DNA of 45,045 bases from Lautropia sp. (GTDB lineage: Bacteria; Pseudomonadota; Gammaproteobacteria; Burkholderiales; Burkholderiaceae_E), in contig JAUNLD010000018.1 of NCBI GenBank assembly GCA_030532425.1, positions 1 through 45,045 on the forward strand, written 5' to 3'. This document shows, in pieces, positions 18,514-26,322 of the stretch; position 1 is the first letter of the stretch, and the number at the start of each line of letters is the position of its first letter. A program made the translations under genes and the position numbers. The notes under the pieces are model-generated. The model saw only the letters and a program-made list of their open reading frames with translations. It did not search any database and was not told the DNA's origin.

Positions 18514-19281
18514 TTATGTCTGAGAACGCTGACAATTGCTTGGCGGGGCCACCCCGGCGCCATTGATGCCGTGGCGTTGCAGGGCGGCCGCCACCTCGCC
18601 GCTGGCCTTGGCGTGTTCGACGAAACTGCGCAACAGGGCCTCGGCGGCGGCGCTGCGCCCCCTGGGCAGGCCCATGGCCTGCTCGATCACCATGAAACGG
18701 CCGGGCAGCAGGCGCAGGCCGGACACTCTGGCGGCATCGGCCTCCAGCTGCTGGCGCACGCCCGCGGCCACCGTATGGCCTTCGGCGATGAACGTGTCGA
18801 CCACGGCCTGGGACGAGGCTGCGCGCACCAGGCTGGCGTGGCGAAGGTGGCGGCTGAGGTAGAGATCGTAGGCGCTGCCCTTGCCGACGACGATCTGAGT
18901 GCCTTCGGCATCGACCTCGGCGTTGTCCCTGAGCGGAGAATCCTGCCGGACCAGATAGGCCCCCTCGATCAGTACGTAAGGGGCGGTGAAGCTGATGCCG
19001 GCACCGCGTTGCGGGTCGATGGCGAAGAAGCCGATGTCGGCGCGCTCCTCGGTGACGGCGGCCACGGCCCTGGCGGCGACGTCGACGGGCTGAAGTTCGA
19101 GTGGAACGCCCAGCAGGCGGGCCAGACTGTGGGCGAGATCGACCGAGACACCGGATGGTGCGGCATCGCCGGGCGCCTGGTGGGCCAGCAGCGGGTTGCC
19201 CAGGTTGATGACGGCCCGCAGCCGGCCGGTGGGAGCCAGGCCGGCCAGCAGAGCCGGGTCGTCGATGCGGGGGTGGGGCAT
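18514..19281 (-). CDS. Solute-binding-protein-like (SBP_bac_3) protein without signal peptide
   Basis: The 255-residue protein has the bilobed fold pattern of amino-acid ABC transporter binding proteins: GRLRAVINLGNPLL, GVSVDLAHSLARLLG, ADIGFFAIDPQR, ISFTAPYVLIEGAYLV and GKGSAYDLYLSR. The ATG at 19281 is chosen because CAGGAGA lies at correct spacing before it; an upstream ATG at 19302 in the same frame also gives no hydrophobic leader. A cytoplasmic location is therefore inferred. No permease or ATPase gene is adjacent. It may be a free-standing sensor or ligand-binding protein, or a domain with an enzymatic role. It is divergent from the Hfq-like gene. Confidence 0.8.
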   Translation of the reverse strand: MPHPRIDDPALLAGLAPTGRLRAVINLGNPLLAHQAPGDAAPSGVSVDLAHSLARLLGVPLELQPVDVAARAVAAVTEERADIGFFAIDPQRGAGISFTAPYVLIEGAYLVRQDSPLRDNAEVDAEGTQIVVGKGSAYDLYLSRHLRHASLVRAASSQAVVDTFIAEGHTVAAGVRQQLEADAARVSGLRLLPGRFMVIEQAMGLPRGRSAAAEALLRSFVEHAKASGEVAAALQRHGINGAGVAPPSNCQRSQT

Positions 19282-19540
19282 GGTGGGAGTCTCCTGCGTC
19301 ATCTGGTCATCTAATCGGATAGCGGCTGCCGGCGGAAGTGGTTTGCCATGATCCACGCGGCGGGCAGGCAACAGCATAGCAAGGGCTGGCGATGGCCCAT
19401 CTTCCGGAGCAGTGCTGGCTGTCGGGGAATATGCCCGGGCCGGAGGGGGGGCGTTGGCCAGGTGTCGGGGCGTGTGCTGGCCCATGCCGTGTTGCAGACG
19501 CGGAAAAGGCAAGGCGTGCCGTGCTGGGCCGGGGAGACGT

Positions 19541-19570
19541 TTGCCCTCCGGGCGCCATCAGGCCGATAAT
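19541..19570 (+). promoter_or_regulatory. Candidate sigma-70 promoter for the Hfq-like gene
   Basis: TTGCCC and GATAAT are separated by 18 bases, about 70 bases upstream of the GTG start. The 358-bp divergent gap (19282-19639) otherwise shows no gene. Confidence 0.45.
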
Positions 19571-19639
19571 CGGGGCTGAAGCGAATGAGGCCTGAGGATG
19601 ACTGCGGGCTAGTGTGTCGACCATCAAGGGAGGAAGTCC

Positions 19640-20236
19640 GTGAGCGTGAGTGAGCCGGTCGTGCCTGGGCAGGGCGTGTCTGCGCCGGCGGGCGCAGCTG
19701 AAGATGCTGCGCCGGAGGCGCCGGCCCCTTCGTCTGCCGTCCTCAATCAGCAGTTTTCAACGCTGAACAGCCTGCGCCGTGCTCGTACCTGGGTTGATGT
19801 CTATCTGGTGACGGGGACCTGCCTGCACGGGCAGATTCGTTCCTTCGATTCCAACATGCTGCTGCTCCAGACGCGCAGTGGCGATGTGGCGCTCTATCAC
19901 CACGCGATCAGCAGCGTGATGCGGGCCCAGAAGCGCGCCGGGGGCGCCAAGGGGGCGGGGGGGCGCAAGCCGGCCCTGTCACGTGGGGCGCCAGCAGGCC
20001 GGCCGGGCATGGCACGGGGTGACGATGCGCCGGCGCCCGCGCGGATCTGGCGTGATCCTGGCGAGCCGGCCCGCGAGCGTGGCCGTGATGCGGAGGGAAT
20101 CCGCAACGAGGGTGGCCGCCTGACGGCCGGTGGTCGCCTGTCGGCCCCGCGCCGCAGCGTGACCCCGCCGGCCGGCGTGGTGGTGGTGCGTCACAAGCGG
20201 GTACGCACCATCGTCAAGCCGGAGGACGAGGGCTGA
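19640..20236 (+). CDS. hfq: Hfq-like Sm RNA chaperone with N-terminal arm and long basic C-terminal tail
   Basis: The 198-residue protein contains an Hfq Sm core at about residues 36-95: LRRAR, Sm1 (VYLVTGTCLHGQIRSFD) and an Sm2 box YHHAIS. Hfq hexamers pair small RNAs with mRNAs in the cytoplasm. Two features differ from the canonical protein: Sm2 reads YHHAIS instead of YKHAIS, and the residues after SFD are Ser-Asn rather than Gln-Phe, both affecting the uridine-binding proximal face. The rim arginine pair (Arg46-Arg47) is kept. About 35 Ala/Pro-rich residues precede the core and about 100 Gly/Arg/Pro-rich, probably disordered residues follow. The GTG start has a strong AAGGGAGGAAG ribosome site. 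Genes usually beside hfq (hflX, hflK) are absent, so this may be a second, divergent copy as known in Burkholderia. Confidence 0.85.
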   Translation: MSVSEPVVPGQGVSAPAGAAEDAAPEAPAPSSAVLNQQFSTLNSLRRARTWVDVYLVTGTCLHGQIRSFDSNMLLLQTRSGDVALYHHAISSVMRAQKRAGGAKGAGGRKPALSRGAPAGRPGMARGDDAPAPARIWRDPGEPARERGRDAEGIRNEGGRLTAGGRLSAPRRSVTPPAGVVVVRHKRVRTIVKPEDEG

Positions 20237-20248
20237 TCCCGGGGCTTG

Positions 20249-20280
20249 GCCCAGCAGGCCGTCAGCCCAGCAGGCCGTCG
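20249..20280. repeat. Two-copy 16-bp tandem duplication across the exporter stop codon
   Basis: Two adjacent copies of a 16-bp unit (GCCCAGCAGGCCGTC plus one base) differ only at the last base. They span the stop codon of the minus-strand GDT1-family gene, so the extra copy lies in the 25-bp gap before the convergent Hfq-like gene. This looks like recent replication slippage. Confidence 0.75.
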
Positions 20281-20840
20281 GCCACGCCGCTGAGCGAGCT
20301 GATCCCCAGCACCAGAAACAGCACGGCGGCGCAGCGCTGCACCAGCCTGATCGGCAGCCGGCGCGCCAGCCGCTCGCCCGCCAGCACCACGGGTACGTTG
20401 GCCAGCATCATGCCCAGGGTGGTGCCCACCACCACGGCCAGCATGCTCTGAAAGCGGATGGCCAGCGCCACGGTGGTCACTTGCGTCTTGTCGCCCATCT
20501 CCGCCAGAAAGAAGGCCACCAGGCTGGCGCTGAAGACGCCGAGGCGGCTGTAGCGGCTGGCTTCTTCGTCGGGGCTGCCGTCGGGCACCAGCGTCCAGCC
20601 TGCCATCAGCAGGAATGACACGCCCAGCACCCACTTGAGGGTTTGAGGGGTCAGCCAGCTGCTGACCAGTGCACCCAGGGCGCCGGCCAGTGCGTGATTG
20701 ACCAGGGTGGCCACCAGGATGCCGGTGATGATCGGGATCGGCTGGCGGAAGCGGGCAGCCAGCAGCAGGGCCAGCAGCTGGGTTTTGTCACCGATTTCGG
20801 CAAGGGTGACAATACCCGTTGAAATGAGAAAAGCTTCCAT
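20262..20840 (-). CDS. GDT1/TMEM165 (UPF0016) family cation exporter, probably Mn2+
   Basis: The 192-residue inner-membrane protein is predicted to have six helices in two homologous halves, each carrying the family signature E-x-G-D-K-T (residues 15-20 EIGDKT and 114-119 EMGDKT) that forms the cation site. Characterised bacterial members such as MneA of Vibrio export manganese; by inference this one lowers cytosolic Mn2+. It is convergent with the Hfq-like gene, 25 bp apart, and divergent from rlmJ. I looked for a manganese riboswitch (yybP-ykoY) upstream and could not recognise one. Confidence 0.9.
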   Translation of the reverse strand: MEAFLISTGIVTLAEIGDKTQLLALLLAARFRQPIPIITGILVATLVNHALAGALGALVSSWLTPQTLKWVLGVSFLLMAGWTLVPDGSPDEEASRYSRLGVFSASLVAFFLAEMGDKTQVTTVALAIRFQSMLAVVVGTTLGMMLANVPVVLAGERLARRLPIRLVQRCAAVLFLVLGISSLSGVADGLLG

Positions 20841-21076
20841 CGATGCGCGGGATGCTGGCCGATGTCGACGCGGGGGCAGCTGGGACAGCTGGATGAAGCT
20901 GGCAATGGTAGCAGCCCCGGATGATGGAGGCGATGGTCATCGTACCGCCATCAGGGTTATGCTTTGCTGCCTTCTTCTGTGCCCCGGGCTGCGGCCTCCC
21001 AGCCGTGGAACCTGTTCGGTGCAGATCGTGCAGGTGCGGATGCCGTGCCAATTTTCTTCTTTTCTGGCCTTTCATC

Positions 21077-22204
21077 ATGTTCAGTTATCGCCACGCCTTT
21101 CATGCCGGCAACCACGCCGATGTGCTCAAGCACGCCATCCTGGTGGCCATCCTGCGCCATCTGGCGCTGAAGGACAAGGCGTTCTGGGTCTTCGACACCC
21201 ATGCCGGAGCCGGGCGTTACCGGCTGGATGCGGCCGCCAGCAGCAAGAATGGCGAGCATGAGGGCGGGGTGATGGCGCTGTGGACTGAAAGGCGCCTGCC
21301 GGCCCTGCTGGCCGACTACCGGGACGAGGTGGCCCGTTTCGATCGTGTCTGGCGCAAGCATCCGGGGGCGGAGGCAGGTCGGGCGGGACCGGCCCGCCGG
21401 GCCGGTGTGCCGCAGGACGATCTGCCGGCCGTGCCGGGCTGGACGGCGGATGCGCCGCTGCCGCGTGCTTATCCGGGCTCGCCGTGGCTGGCGCTGCAGC
21501 AGATGCGTCCGCAGGACCGGTTGCGCTGCTTCGAGGCGCATCCGACGGAGGTGCGGGTGTTGCAGCAGGCGCTGGCTCCAGCCGGGCGCCAGGTGCAGAT
21601 CTTTGGCGAAGATGGTTTCGAGGGGCTGAAGGCATTGTTGCCGCCCGTGTCCCGGCGCGGGCTGGTGGTGATCGACCCGTCGTATGAGGACAAGCGCGAT
21701 TACGCGCGCGCGCGGCGCACGCTGATCGAGGCACTTGAGCGCTTTGCCACCGGCACGATGCTGCTCTGGTACCCGCTGGTGCGGCGGCGCGAGGCGATGT
21801 TGCTGATGGAGCATCTGGGCAGGCTGCCCGGTGCGCGCGACTGGCTGGATGTGCGCCTGCAGGTGTGCCGTCCGCCCGATGATGGGTACGGCCTCTATGG
21901 CAGTGGGGTCTACGTCATCAATCCGCCCTATACGCTGGCGCCGGCGCTGCACGAGGCCATGCCGGTGCTGCACCAGCTGCTGGGCCTGGACGAGACGGCC
22001 GGCTGGTGGATGCAGGCCTCGGATGAGGGCACACCGCCTGCCCGGGCAGCGGAGGGCGGTGGCGGGGCAGGCAGGGCGCGCACGCCGGGGCGGCCACATG
22101 GGCCGGGGCGGCCGGGCACCTCACCCGGGGCAGGTCGAGCCGCACGAACGATGCCGGCGTCCTCGCCGGCCCGTGCGCCTCGTGCCCCCCGACGGCAGGG
22201 GTAA
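21077..22204 (+). CDS. rlmJ: 23S rRNA (adenine2030-N6)-methyltransferase
   Basis: RlmJ methylates A2030 of 23S rRNA using S-adenosylmethionine. The N-terminus MFSYRHAFHAGNHADVLKH and SAM motif DTHAGAGRY (residues 40-48) are diagnostic. The catalytic tetrad reads DPSY (200-203) instead of the usual DPPY. The protein is 375 residues, about 95 longer than the E. coli enzyme. Extra length comes from an insert near residues 97-130 and a Gly/Arg/Pro-rich tail after about residue 315 that looks disordered. The frame is open upstream of 21077 but that part has no similarity to the family, so the ATG at 21077 is chosen. Confidence 0.9.
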   Translation: MFSYRHAFHAGNHADVLKHAILVAILRHLALKDKAFWVFDTHAGAGRYRLDAAASSKNGEHEGGVMALWTERRLPALLADYRDEVARFDRVWRKHPGAEAGRAGPARRAGVPQDDLPAVPGWTADAPLPRAYPGSPWLALQQMRPQDRLRCFEAHPTEVRVLQQALAPAGRQVQIFGEDGFEGLKALLPPVSRRGLVVIDPSYEDKRDYARARRTLIEALERFATGTMLLWYPLVRRREAMLLMEHLGRLPGARDWLDVRLQVCRPPDDGYGLYGSGVYVINPPYTLAPALHEAMPVLHQLLGLDETAGWWMQASDEGTPPARAAEGGGGAGRARTPGRPHGPGRPGTSPGAGRAARTMPASSPARAPRAPRRQG

Positions 22205-22273
22205 CCGCCCTCATGTAGTGGCCGTCGTGCTTCCTGCCGGCAGCGGGCAGGGGAGGGCCGCGGTGCCCGCGCT

Positions 22274-22667
22274 CAGTCCTGTTCCGGCTGGGGGCTTTTG
22301 TGACGTGTCGTCTGCCTGTGCAGGGCGCGGGCGCCTTCCAGTACCAGCATCAGCACGGCCAGCCAGATGGCGATGTAGGTGGGCCACTGGGCGGGCGGGA
22401 TGCGCTCGCCCAGCAGCCACGAAGCCACCACCAGCAGTACCGGTTCGACATAGATCAGCAGGCCAAAGAGACTCAGGTTCAGACGGGGTGCCGACAGGGC
22501 CTGGCAGCCGAGGGCTGCGGCGCTGATCCATCCAGGGGCGCCAGCAGATGGGTGTAGGCGTACAGCACGGCAAACAGGGCCGAGGCAGCCACGTTGAGCA
22601 GCACGCCGTCGAGGTGGTTGCTCGTGACGGAAAGGCGGGTGAAGGCGTCAGGGCGTGTAGCAGGCAT
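22274..22667 (-). pseudogene. rarD: Decayed RarD/EamA-family permease with internal deletion and frameshift
   Basis: Two pieces of one family survive in different frames. From the ATG at 22667 the N-terminus reads GVLLNVAASALFAVLYAYTH then LLAPLDG, as in the first RarD helix. Almost immediately, in another frame, the family C-terminus follows: NLSLFGLLIYVEPVLLVVAS, LLGERIPPAQWPTYIAIWLA and EGARAL, ending at a stop at 22274. Roughly 170 middle residues (about six helices) are missing. The intact family are ten-helix inner-membrane drug/metabolite exporters of about 300 residues. The remnant cannot make a working transporter. Confidence 0.8.
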
Positions 22668-22715
22668 GACGAGGCGGGCAGGGAACAGCGTGCCGGCAGG
22701 GGCCGTCCGGGTAGC

Positions 22716-23165
22716 TTACCTGACCTGTTGCAGCAATCTGTCGGCACGCTTGCCGTTGGACATCATCCGGGCCTTGTTCTGCTGGATGGCCTTGGTGACG
22801 GCGTCGCGGTTGACCGGCTTGCCTGCCTGGATCATGCCGATCATCGCCATCATCAGGTGCGGTGGGCAGTCGTAGAAGTAGAGCCCTTCCTTGTCGAGGG
22901 TGACGGTGAATTTCTCGTCGAGCGCGCTCTTCCAGGGGGTGGCGCCGTCCGGCACGGCCAGTGAACGTACCTGGTGACCGGAGTTGGTCGGTTCGAAGGT
23001 CACGGTGTCACCGACGGCCACTTCGAGGAAGGCCGGTTCGAACACCATGCTGCCGTCGGTGCCGTTGTTGAGCATCTTGACCGTGTGTTCGGCCGCCTGG
23101 AGCGGCGCGGTGCCCAGGATGGTGAAAGCCAGGCCGATGAGCAGGGAAGAGGTTTTCTGTTTCAT
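22716..23165 (-). CDS. Pseudoazurin (blue copper protein), internal start within the ATPase frame
   Basis: From the ATG at 23165 the product is 149 residues with a clear Sec signal peptide (MKQKTSS, hydrophobic core LLIGLAFTILG, cleavage after LQA), so the mature form is periplasmic. Type-1 copper ligands are all there: His64, Cys100, His103 and Met108 in the pattern C-x2-H-x4-M. The C-terminal two-helix tail is typical of pseudoazurin. Known members carry electrons to nitrite reductase or similar enzymes, none of which is seen nearby; here it sits at the end of an iron-uptake operon. No Shine-Dalgarno sequence precedes this ATG; the upstream 20 bases are pyrimidine-rich. Its production therefore probably depends on translation of the ATPase. 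Confidence 0.85.
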   Translation of the reverse strand: MKQKTSSLLIGLAFTILGTAPLQAAEHTVKMLNNGTDGSMVFEPAFLEVAVGDTVTFEPTNSGHQVRSLAVPDGATPWKSALDEKFTVTLDKEGLYFYDCPPHLMMAMIGMIQAGKPVNRDAVTKAIQQNKARMMSNGKRADRLLQQVR

Positions 23166-24011
23166 GATGACGGGATGGGAGGGAAGATCAGGTCGAGTCA
23201 GGTCAGGGCGGGCAGCGCCGGATCCGGTGCTCCGGCCCTCATCGACCTGGTAGCGGATCGTGCGCACGTGCGGATGGCCGAAGCGGTCGATCTGCACGTC
23301 GACCGGGACGTCATAGAGCTTTTCGATCAGCCCGGCCGAAATGACCTCGGCCGGTGGGCCGAAGGCTTGCAGCTTGCCGTCGGCCAATACCACCAGCCGG
23401 TCGGCGTATTGCGCGGCCAGATTAAGGTCGTGCAGGATGGTGACGGTGATCCAGCGGTTGGCACGGGTCTGGCGATGCAGGTGGTCCATCAGCACCACCT
23501 GGTAGCGCATGTCCAGCGCGCTGACGGGTTCGTCCAGCATCATCACCTCGGGTGAACGCAGCAGCACCTGGGCAAACAGGGCCATCTGGCGTTGCCCGCC
23601 ACTGAGCGCGTGGATGGGGCGTTCGGCGATGTGTAGCAGGCCCACGGCCTCGAGTGCCTGCAGGGCCGCCAGCACGGTGTCGTCATCGACGCGCATGCCC
23701 AGCCGGTCCAGGCGCCCCAGCATCACCACTTCCAGGGTACTGAGGTCAAGATCCAGGCGGGTGTCTTGCGGCATGTAGCCAAAGCGCTGCCGCCACTGCG
23801 GCAGGCGCTGGCTGCGCTGGTCGTCGCCGTTCAGGCGGATGTGACCCGCGCTGGGGCTCAGTTCGCCAAAGAGCGCGCGCATCAGGCTGGTTTTGCCACA
23901 CCCGTTGGGGCCGATGATGGCCGTGACCTCGCCCGGCCGGAATCCCACCGAATAACCGCAGGCGACCGGATGGGTGCCCGCGTGCAGGTGCAGGTTGTCC
24001 ACTTCAAGCAT
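22716..24011 (-). CDS. Iron-type ABC transporter ATPase, reading frame continuous with pseudoazurin
   Basis: Residues 1-255 are a FecE/FhuC-type ATPase that powers import of iron-siderophore or haem complexes at the inner membrane. Visible motifs are Walker A GPNGCGKT (34-41), Q-loop Gln82, signature LSGGQRQM (136-143), Walker B VMMLDEP (Asp160, Glu161) and switch His194. No stop codon separates it from a type-1 copper protein: a Ser/Pro-rich linker (about 256-282) leads in frame to residue 283, the first Met of a full pseudoazurin with its signal peptide. The start overlaps the permease gene by eight bases, so they are translationally coupled. If read as one 431-residue chain, the internal signal peptide would have to insert in the membrane and be cleaved. 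Alternatively translation restarts at 23165. Confidence 0.85.
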   Translation of the reverse strand: MLEVDNLHLHAGTHPVACGYSVGFRPGEVTAIIGPNGCGKTSLMRALFGELSPSAGHIRLNGDDQRSQRLPQWRQRFGYMPQDTRLDLDLSTLEVVMLGRLDRLGMRVDDDTVLAALQALEAVGLLHIAERPIHALSGGQRQMALFAQVLLRSPEVMMLDEPVSALDMRYQVVLMDHLHRQTRANRWITVTILHDLNLAAQYADRLVVLADGKLQAFGPPAEVISAGLIEKLYDVPVDVQIDRFGHPHVRTIRYQVDEGRSTGSGAARPDLTRPDLPSHPVIMKQKTSSLLIGLAFTILGTAPLQAAEHTVKMLNNGTDGSMVFEPAFLEVAVGDTVTFEPTNSGHQVRSLAVPDGATPWKSALDEKFTVTLDKEGLYFYDCPPHLMMAMIGMIQAGKPVNRDAVTKAIQQNKARMMSNGKRADRLLQQVR

Positions 24012-25134
24012 GGGCGCGCCTCCAGCCCAGGATCAGCCAGAAGAAGAAAGGCACGCCGATGATGGCCGTGACCACGCCCACCGGAAAGAGTGCGCCGGGT
24101 ACCAGTGTCTTCGACAGCACCGAGGCGGCCGACAGCATGGCGGCACCGCAGAGCATCGACAGCGGGATGAAGAAACGCTGGTCCTCGCCAACCAGCATCC
24201 GGGCGATGTGTGGCGCCACCAGCCCGATGAAGCCGATCACGCCGACGAAACTGATGGCGGTGGAGGTGAGGAAGGCCACCAGCACCAGTGTCTTGAGTCG
24301 AAGGCGTGCCACGTCGACCCCCAGGCTGCGGGCCCGGGCCTCACCCAGCCGCAGGGCCGTCAGTTTCCAGGCGTCACCCATCAGGAGTACGGTGCAGACC
24401 ACCGTGACGGTGGTGGTGATGGCCAGGGAAGCCCACGAGCTGCGTTGCAGGCTGCCGAACAGCCAGAACATGATCTGCTGGTTCAGCTCGGGGGATGAGA
24501 CGAACTGCAGCATCGACATCAGCGACTGGAACAGGAACAGCAGGGCGATGCCGGCGAGGATCAGCGTCTGCGCGCTGACCTGCCTGAACATGGCGATGCC
24601 GAACAGGAAACAGGCCGCCAGCATGCACATCAGGAAGGCGCCGATCGGCACACTGTAGAGGGGTTCGATCCGCACGCCGATGAGATCGGCATGCAGGCCA
24701 AGGGCTGCGCCCAGCCCGGAGGCTGCGGCCAGACCCAGCGTGTAGGGGCTGGCCAGCGGGTTGTCGAGCAGGGTCTGCATCTCGGCACCGCCCAGGGCCA
24801 GGGCCGCGCCCACCACCAGCGCCATCAGCGCCACCGGCAGACGGAAATCCCAGACGATGGTGCGGGCCCCGATCGAGGCGGCGTCGGGATCAAGCAGGGT
24901 GTTGAGCACGTCCCTGAGCGGCATCAGCGAAGGGCCGGTGATGACATCGAGGACGGTGGTGCACAGGATGATGAGCAGCAGCACTGCCAGCCAGATGAAG
25001 CGACGGGTTTCGCGCCGACGTTGTTGCCGCAGTGCCTGCTGCAGGGCATCAGGGGCACCGGATGTCGGCGTCATGGCCGCGCTGTCCGTCGCGCTCACGC
25101 CGGTGGCGGGGAGAGGGGATTCAGAGGTGTTCAT
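24004..25134 (-). CDS. FecCD-family iron-complex ABC transporter permease
   Basis: The 376-residue inner-membrane protein has about nine or ten hydrophobic segments and the family signatures: RLPVALMALVVGAALALGGAEMQ, NPLASPYTLGLAAASGLGAA, and near the C-terminus FVGVIGFIGLVAPHIARMLVG, followed by LVPGALFPVGVVTAIIGVPFF. The VAPHIAR region contacts the ATPase. An N-terminal 45-residue hydrophilic extension precedes the first helix. It lies between the binding protein (72-bp gap) and the ATPase (8-bp overlap), so it forms the channel of the same importer, probably for a siderophore or haem-type ferric complex. Substrate cannot be read from sequence. Confidence 0.92.
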   Translation of the reverse strand: MNTSESPLPATGVSATDSAAMTPTSGAPDALQQALRQQRRRETRRFIWLAVLLLIILCTTVLDVITGPSLMPLRDVLNTLLDPDAASIGARTIVWDFRLPVALMALVVGAALALGGAEMQTLLDNPLASPYTLGLAAASGLGAALGLHADLIGVRIEPLYSVPIGAFLMCMLAACFLFGIAMFRQVSAQTLILAGIALLFLFQSLMSMLQFVSSPELNQQIMFWLFGSLQRSSWASLAITTTVTVVCTVLLMGDAWKLTALRLGEARARSLGVDVARLRLKTLVLVAFLTSTAISFVGVIGFIGLVAPHIARMLVGEDQRFFIPLSMLCGAAMLSAASVLSKTLVPGALFPVGVVTAIIGVPFFFWLILGWRRAHA

Positions 25135-25206
25135 GCTCGGTCAGCCCCTGTCCGGGGCGCGGTACAGCGTCACCCGGGCAGGCGCCTTCGTTCGTGGGTT
25201 ACCCGG

Positions 25207-26322
25207 TCACTTTGCGTCATCCAGACCGACGTAGAAAGTGCCGCTGGGCACGACCGGCAGGTAACGCTTGTAGAAATCGATGTAGTTGGCCTGTGGGTCG
25301 ATATCCTTGAACAGCTGCGGATAGGAAGCCTTCGCCACGTACTGGATCGACGGATAATCGGTGATGCTGCGCGATGCCCCCTGATAGACGCCGTAGACGC
25401 GCTTGTCTTTCACGGCCGGCAGGCTGTTCCAGCCTGCGCGCTGGGTGAAGGTCTTCAGGCGCTGGATGGCATCCGCCTTTTCGACCCCCTGGCCCATCAG
25501 CATGGCGGTGGGATTCTTCTTGGGTTCAGTGCCGGCGATCAGCACCACCTGCGGCTGCGAGGTGAGGATCTGTTCGGGGTTGAGCATGCCCCAGAATTCG
25601 ACGAAGGGCGCCGAAATGTTCTCGCCGCCAGCCAGGCCGATCACGCTGCCCCACATGTTCTTGCCGTAGGTGAAGCTGTATTCGGAGGGACCCTTGTCGC
25701 CAAACTCTGCATAGACACGCGGCTTGGGCAGGCCGGCCTTTTCGATGCGCGATGACACCTCGGTGATGGCGGCCTGGTATTCGTTGGCAATCTCCTTGGC
25801 ACGCTTCTGCTGACCGGTGATCTCGCCGAACAGCAGGGTGCTGGCCACATGGTTGTCGACGCTCTGGTCGTTGTAATCGACCACGACGACAGGAATGCCG
25901 GATTTCTCCAGGCGCTCGACGTCGGGCCCCAGGCCGATGTATTGCCATTTGGCCAGCACCACCACGTCGGGCTGCAGGGCCAATACCTTTTCAACCGAAA
26001 AGCTCTGCACTTCGACCTCGCCGACGTCAGGAATGTCCTTCAGCGAGGGACGGTGGGCCACATGCAGCTTCCAGTTGGCCGGACGCCAGCCCTCCCAGGC
26101 TTCACGCGAGATGCCCACCACCTTGTCGAAGGCCTTTTCGGTGCCGACGGCCATGTAGTCCTCGAAGTAAAAGCCGAGCAGGACGCGCTTGGCGGGAGAT
26201 TCGATGCGAACCTTGCGACCTTGAATGTCGGTCACTTCCTTGGTGGCAGCATGGGCAGCGCCCATCGACAGGGTGGTGGCGAGTGCAGCCAGCAGGGTGC
26301 GGGAGGAGATGCGGATTGGCAT
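25207..26322 (-). CDS. Periplasmic iron-complex binding protein (FecB/FhuD type)
   Basis: The 371-residue protein starts at the ATG at 26322, giving a signal peptide (RTLLAALATTLSMGAAHA) with cleavage before ATKEV. The frame is open upstream but without a leader-like sequence. The mature part has the two-lobe, helix-linked fold of TroA/FecB-type binding proteins: VTDIQGRKVRIESPAKRV, LALQPDVVVLAKW, GIPVVVVDYND, GGENISAPFVEFWGMLNPEQ and QPQVVLIAG. It delivers ligand to the permease encoded next. A Fur-box-like site lies about 210 bp upstream, so iron repression is likely. It is the first gene of the three-gene uptake operon. Confidence 0.9.
   Translation of the reverse strand: MPIRISSRTLLAALATTLSMGAAHAATKEVTDIQGRKVRIESPAKRVLLGFYFEDYMAVGTEKAFDKVVGISREAWEGWRPANWKLHVAHRPSLKDIPDVGEVEVQSFSVEKVLALQPDVVVLAKWQYIGLGPDVERLEKSGIPVVVVDYNDQSVDNHVASTLLFGEITGQQKRAKEIANEYQAAITEVSSRIEKAGLPKPRVYAEFGDKGPSEYSFTYGKNMWGSVIGLAGGENISAPFVEFWGMLNPEQILTSQPQVVLIAGTEPKKNPTAMLMGQGVEKADAIQRLKTFTQRAGWNSLPAVKDKRVYGVYQGASRSITDYPSIQYVAKASYPQLFKDIDPQANYIDFYKRYLPVVPSGTFYVGLDDAK

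Noticed and set aside
20841-21000. Manganese (yybP-ykoY) riboswitch upstream of the GDT1-family exporter
   Set aside because: Expected by analogy, but I could not find the conserved GGGGAGUA and paired CUACC elements in a consistent fold. A covariance-model search would settle it.
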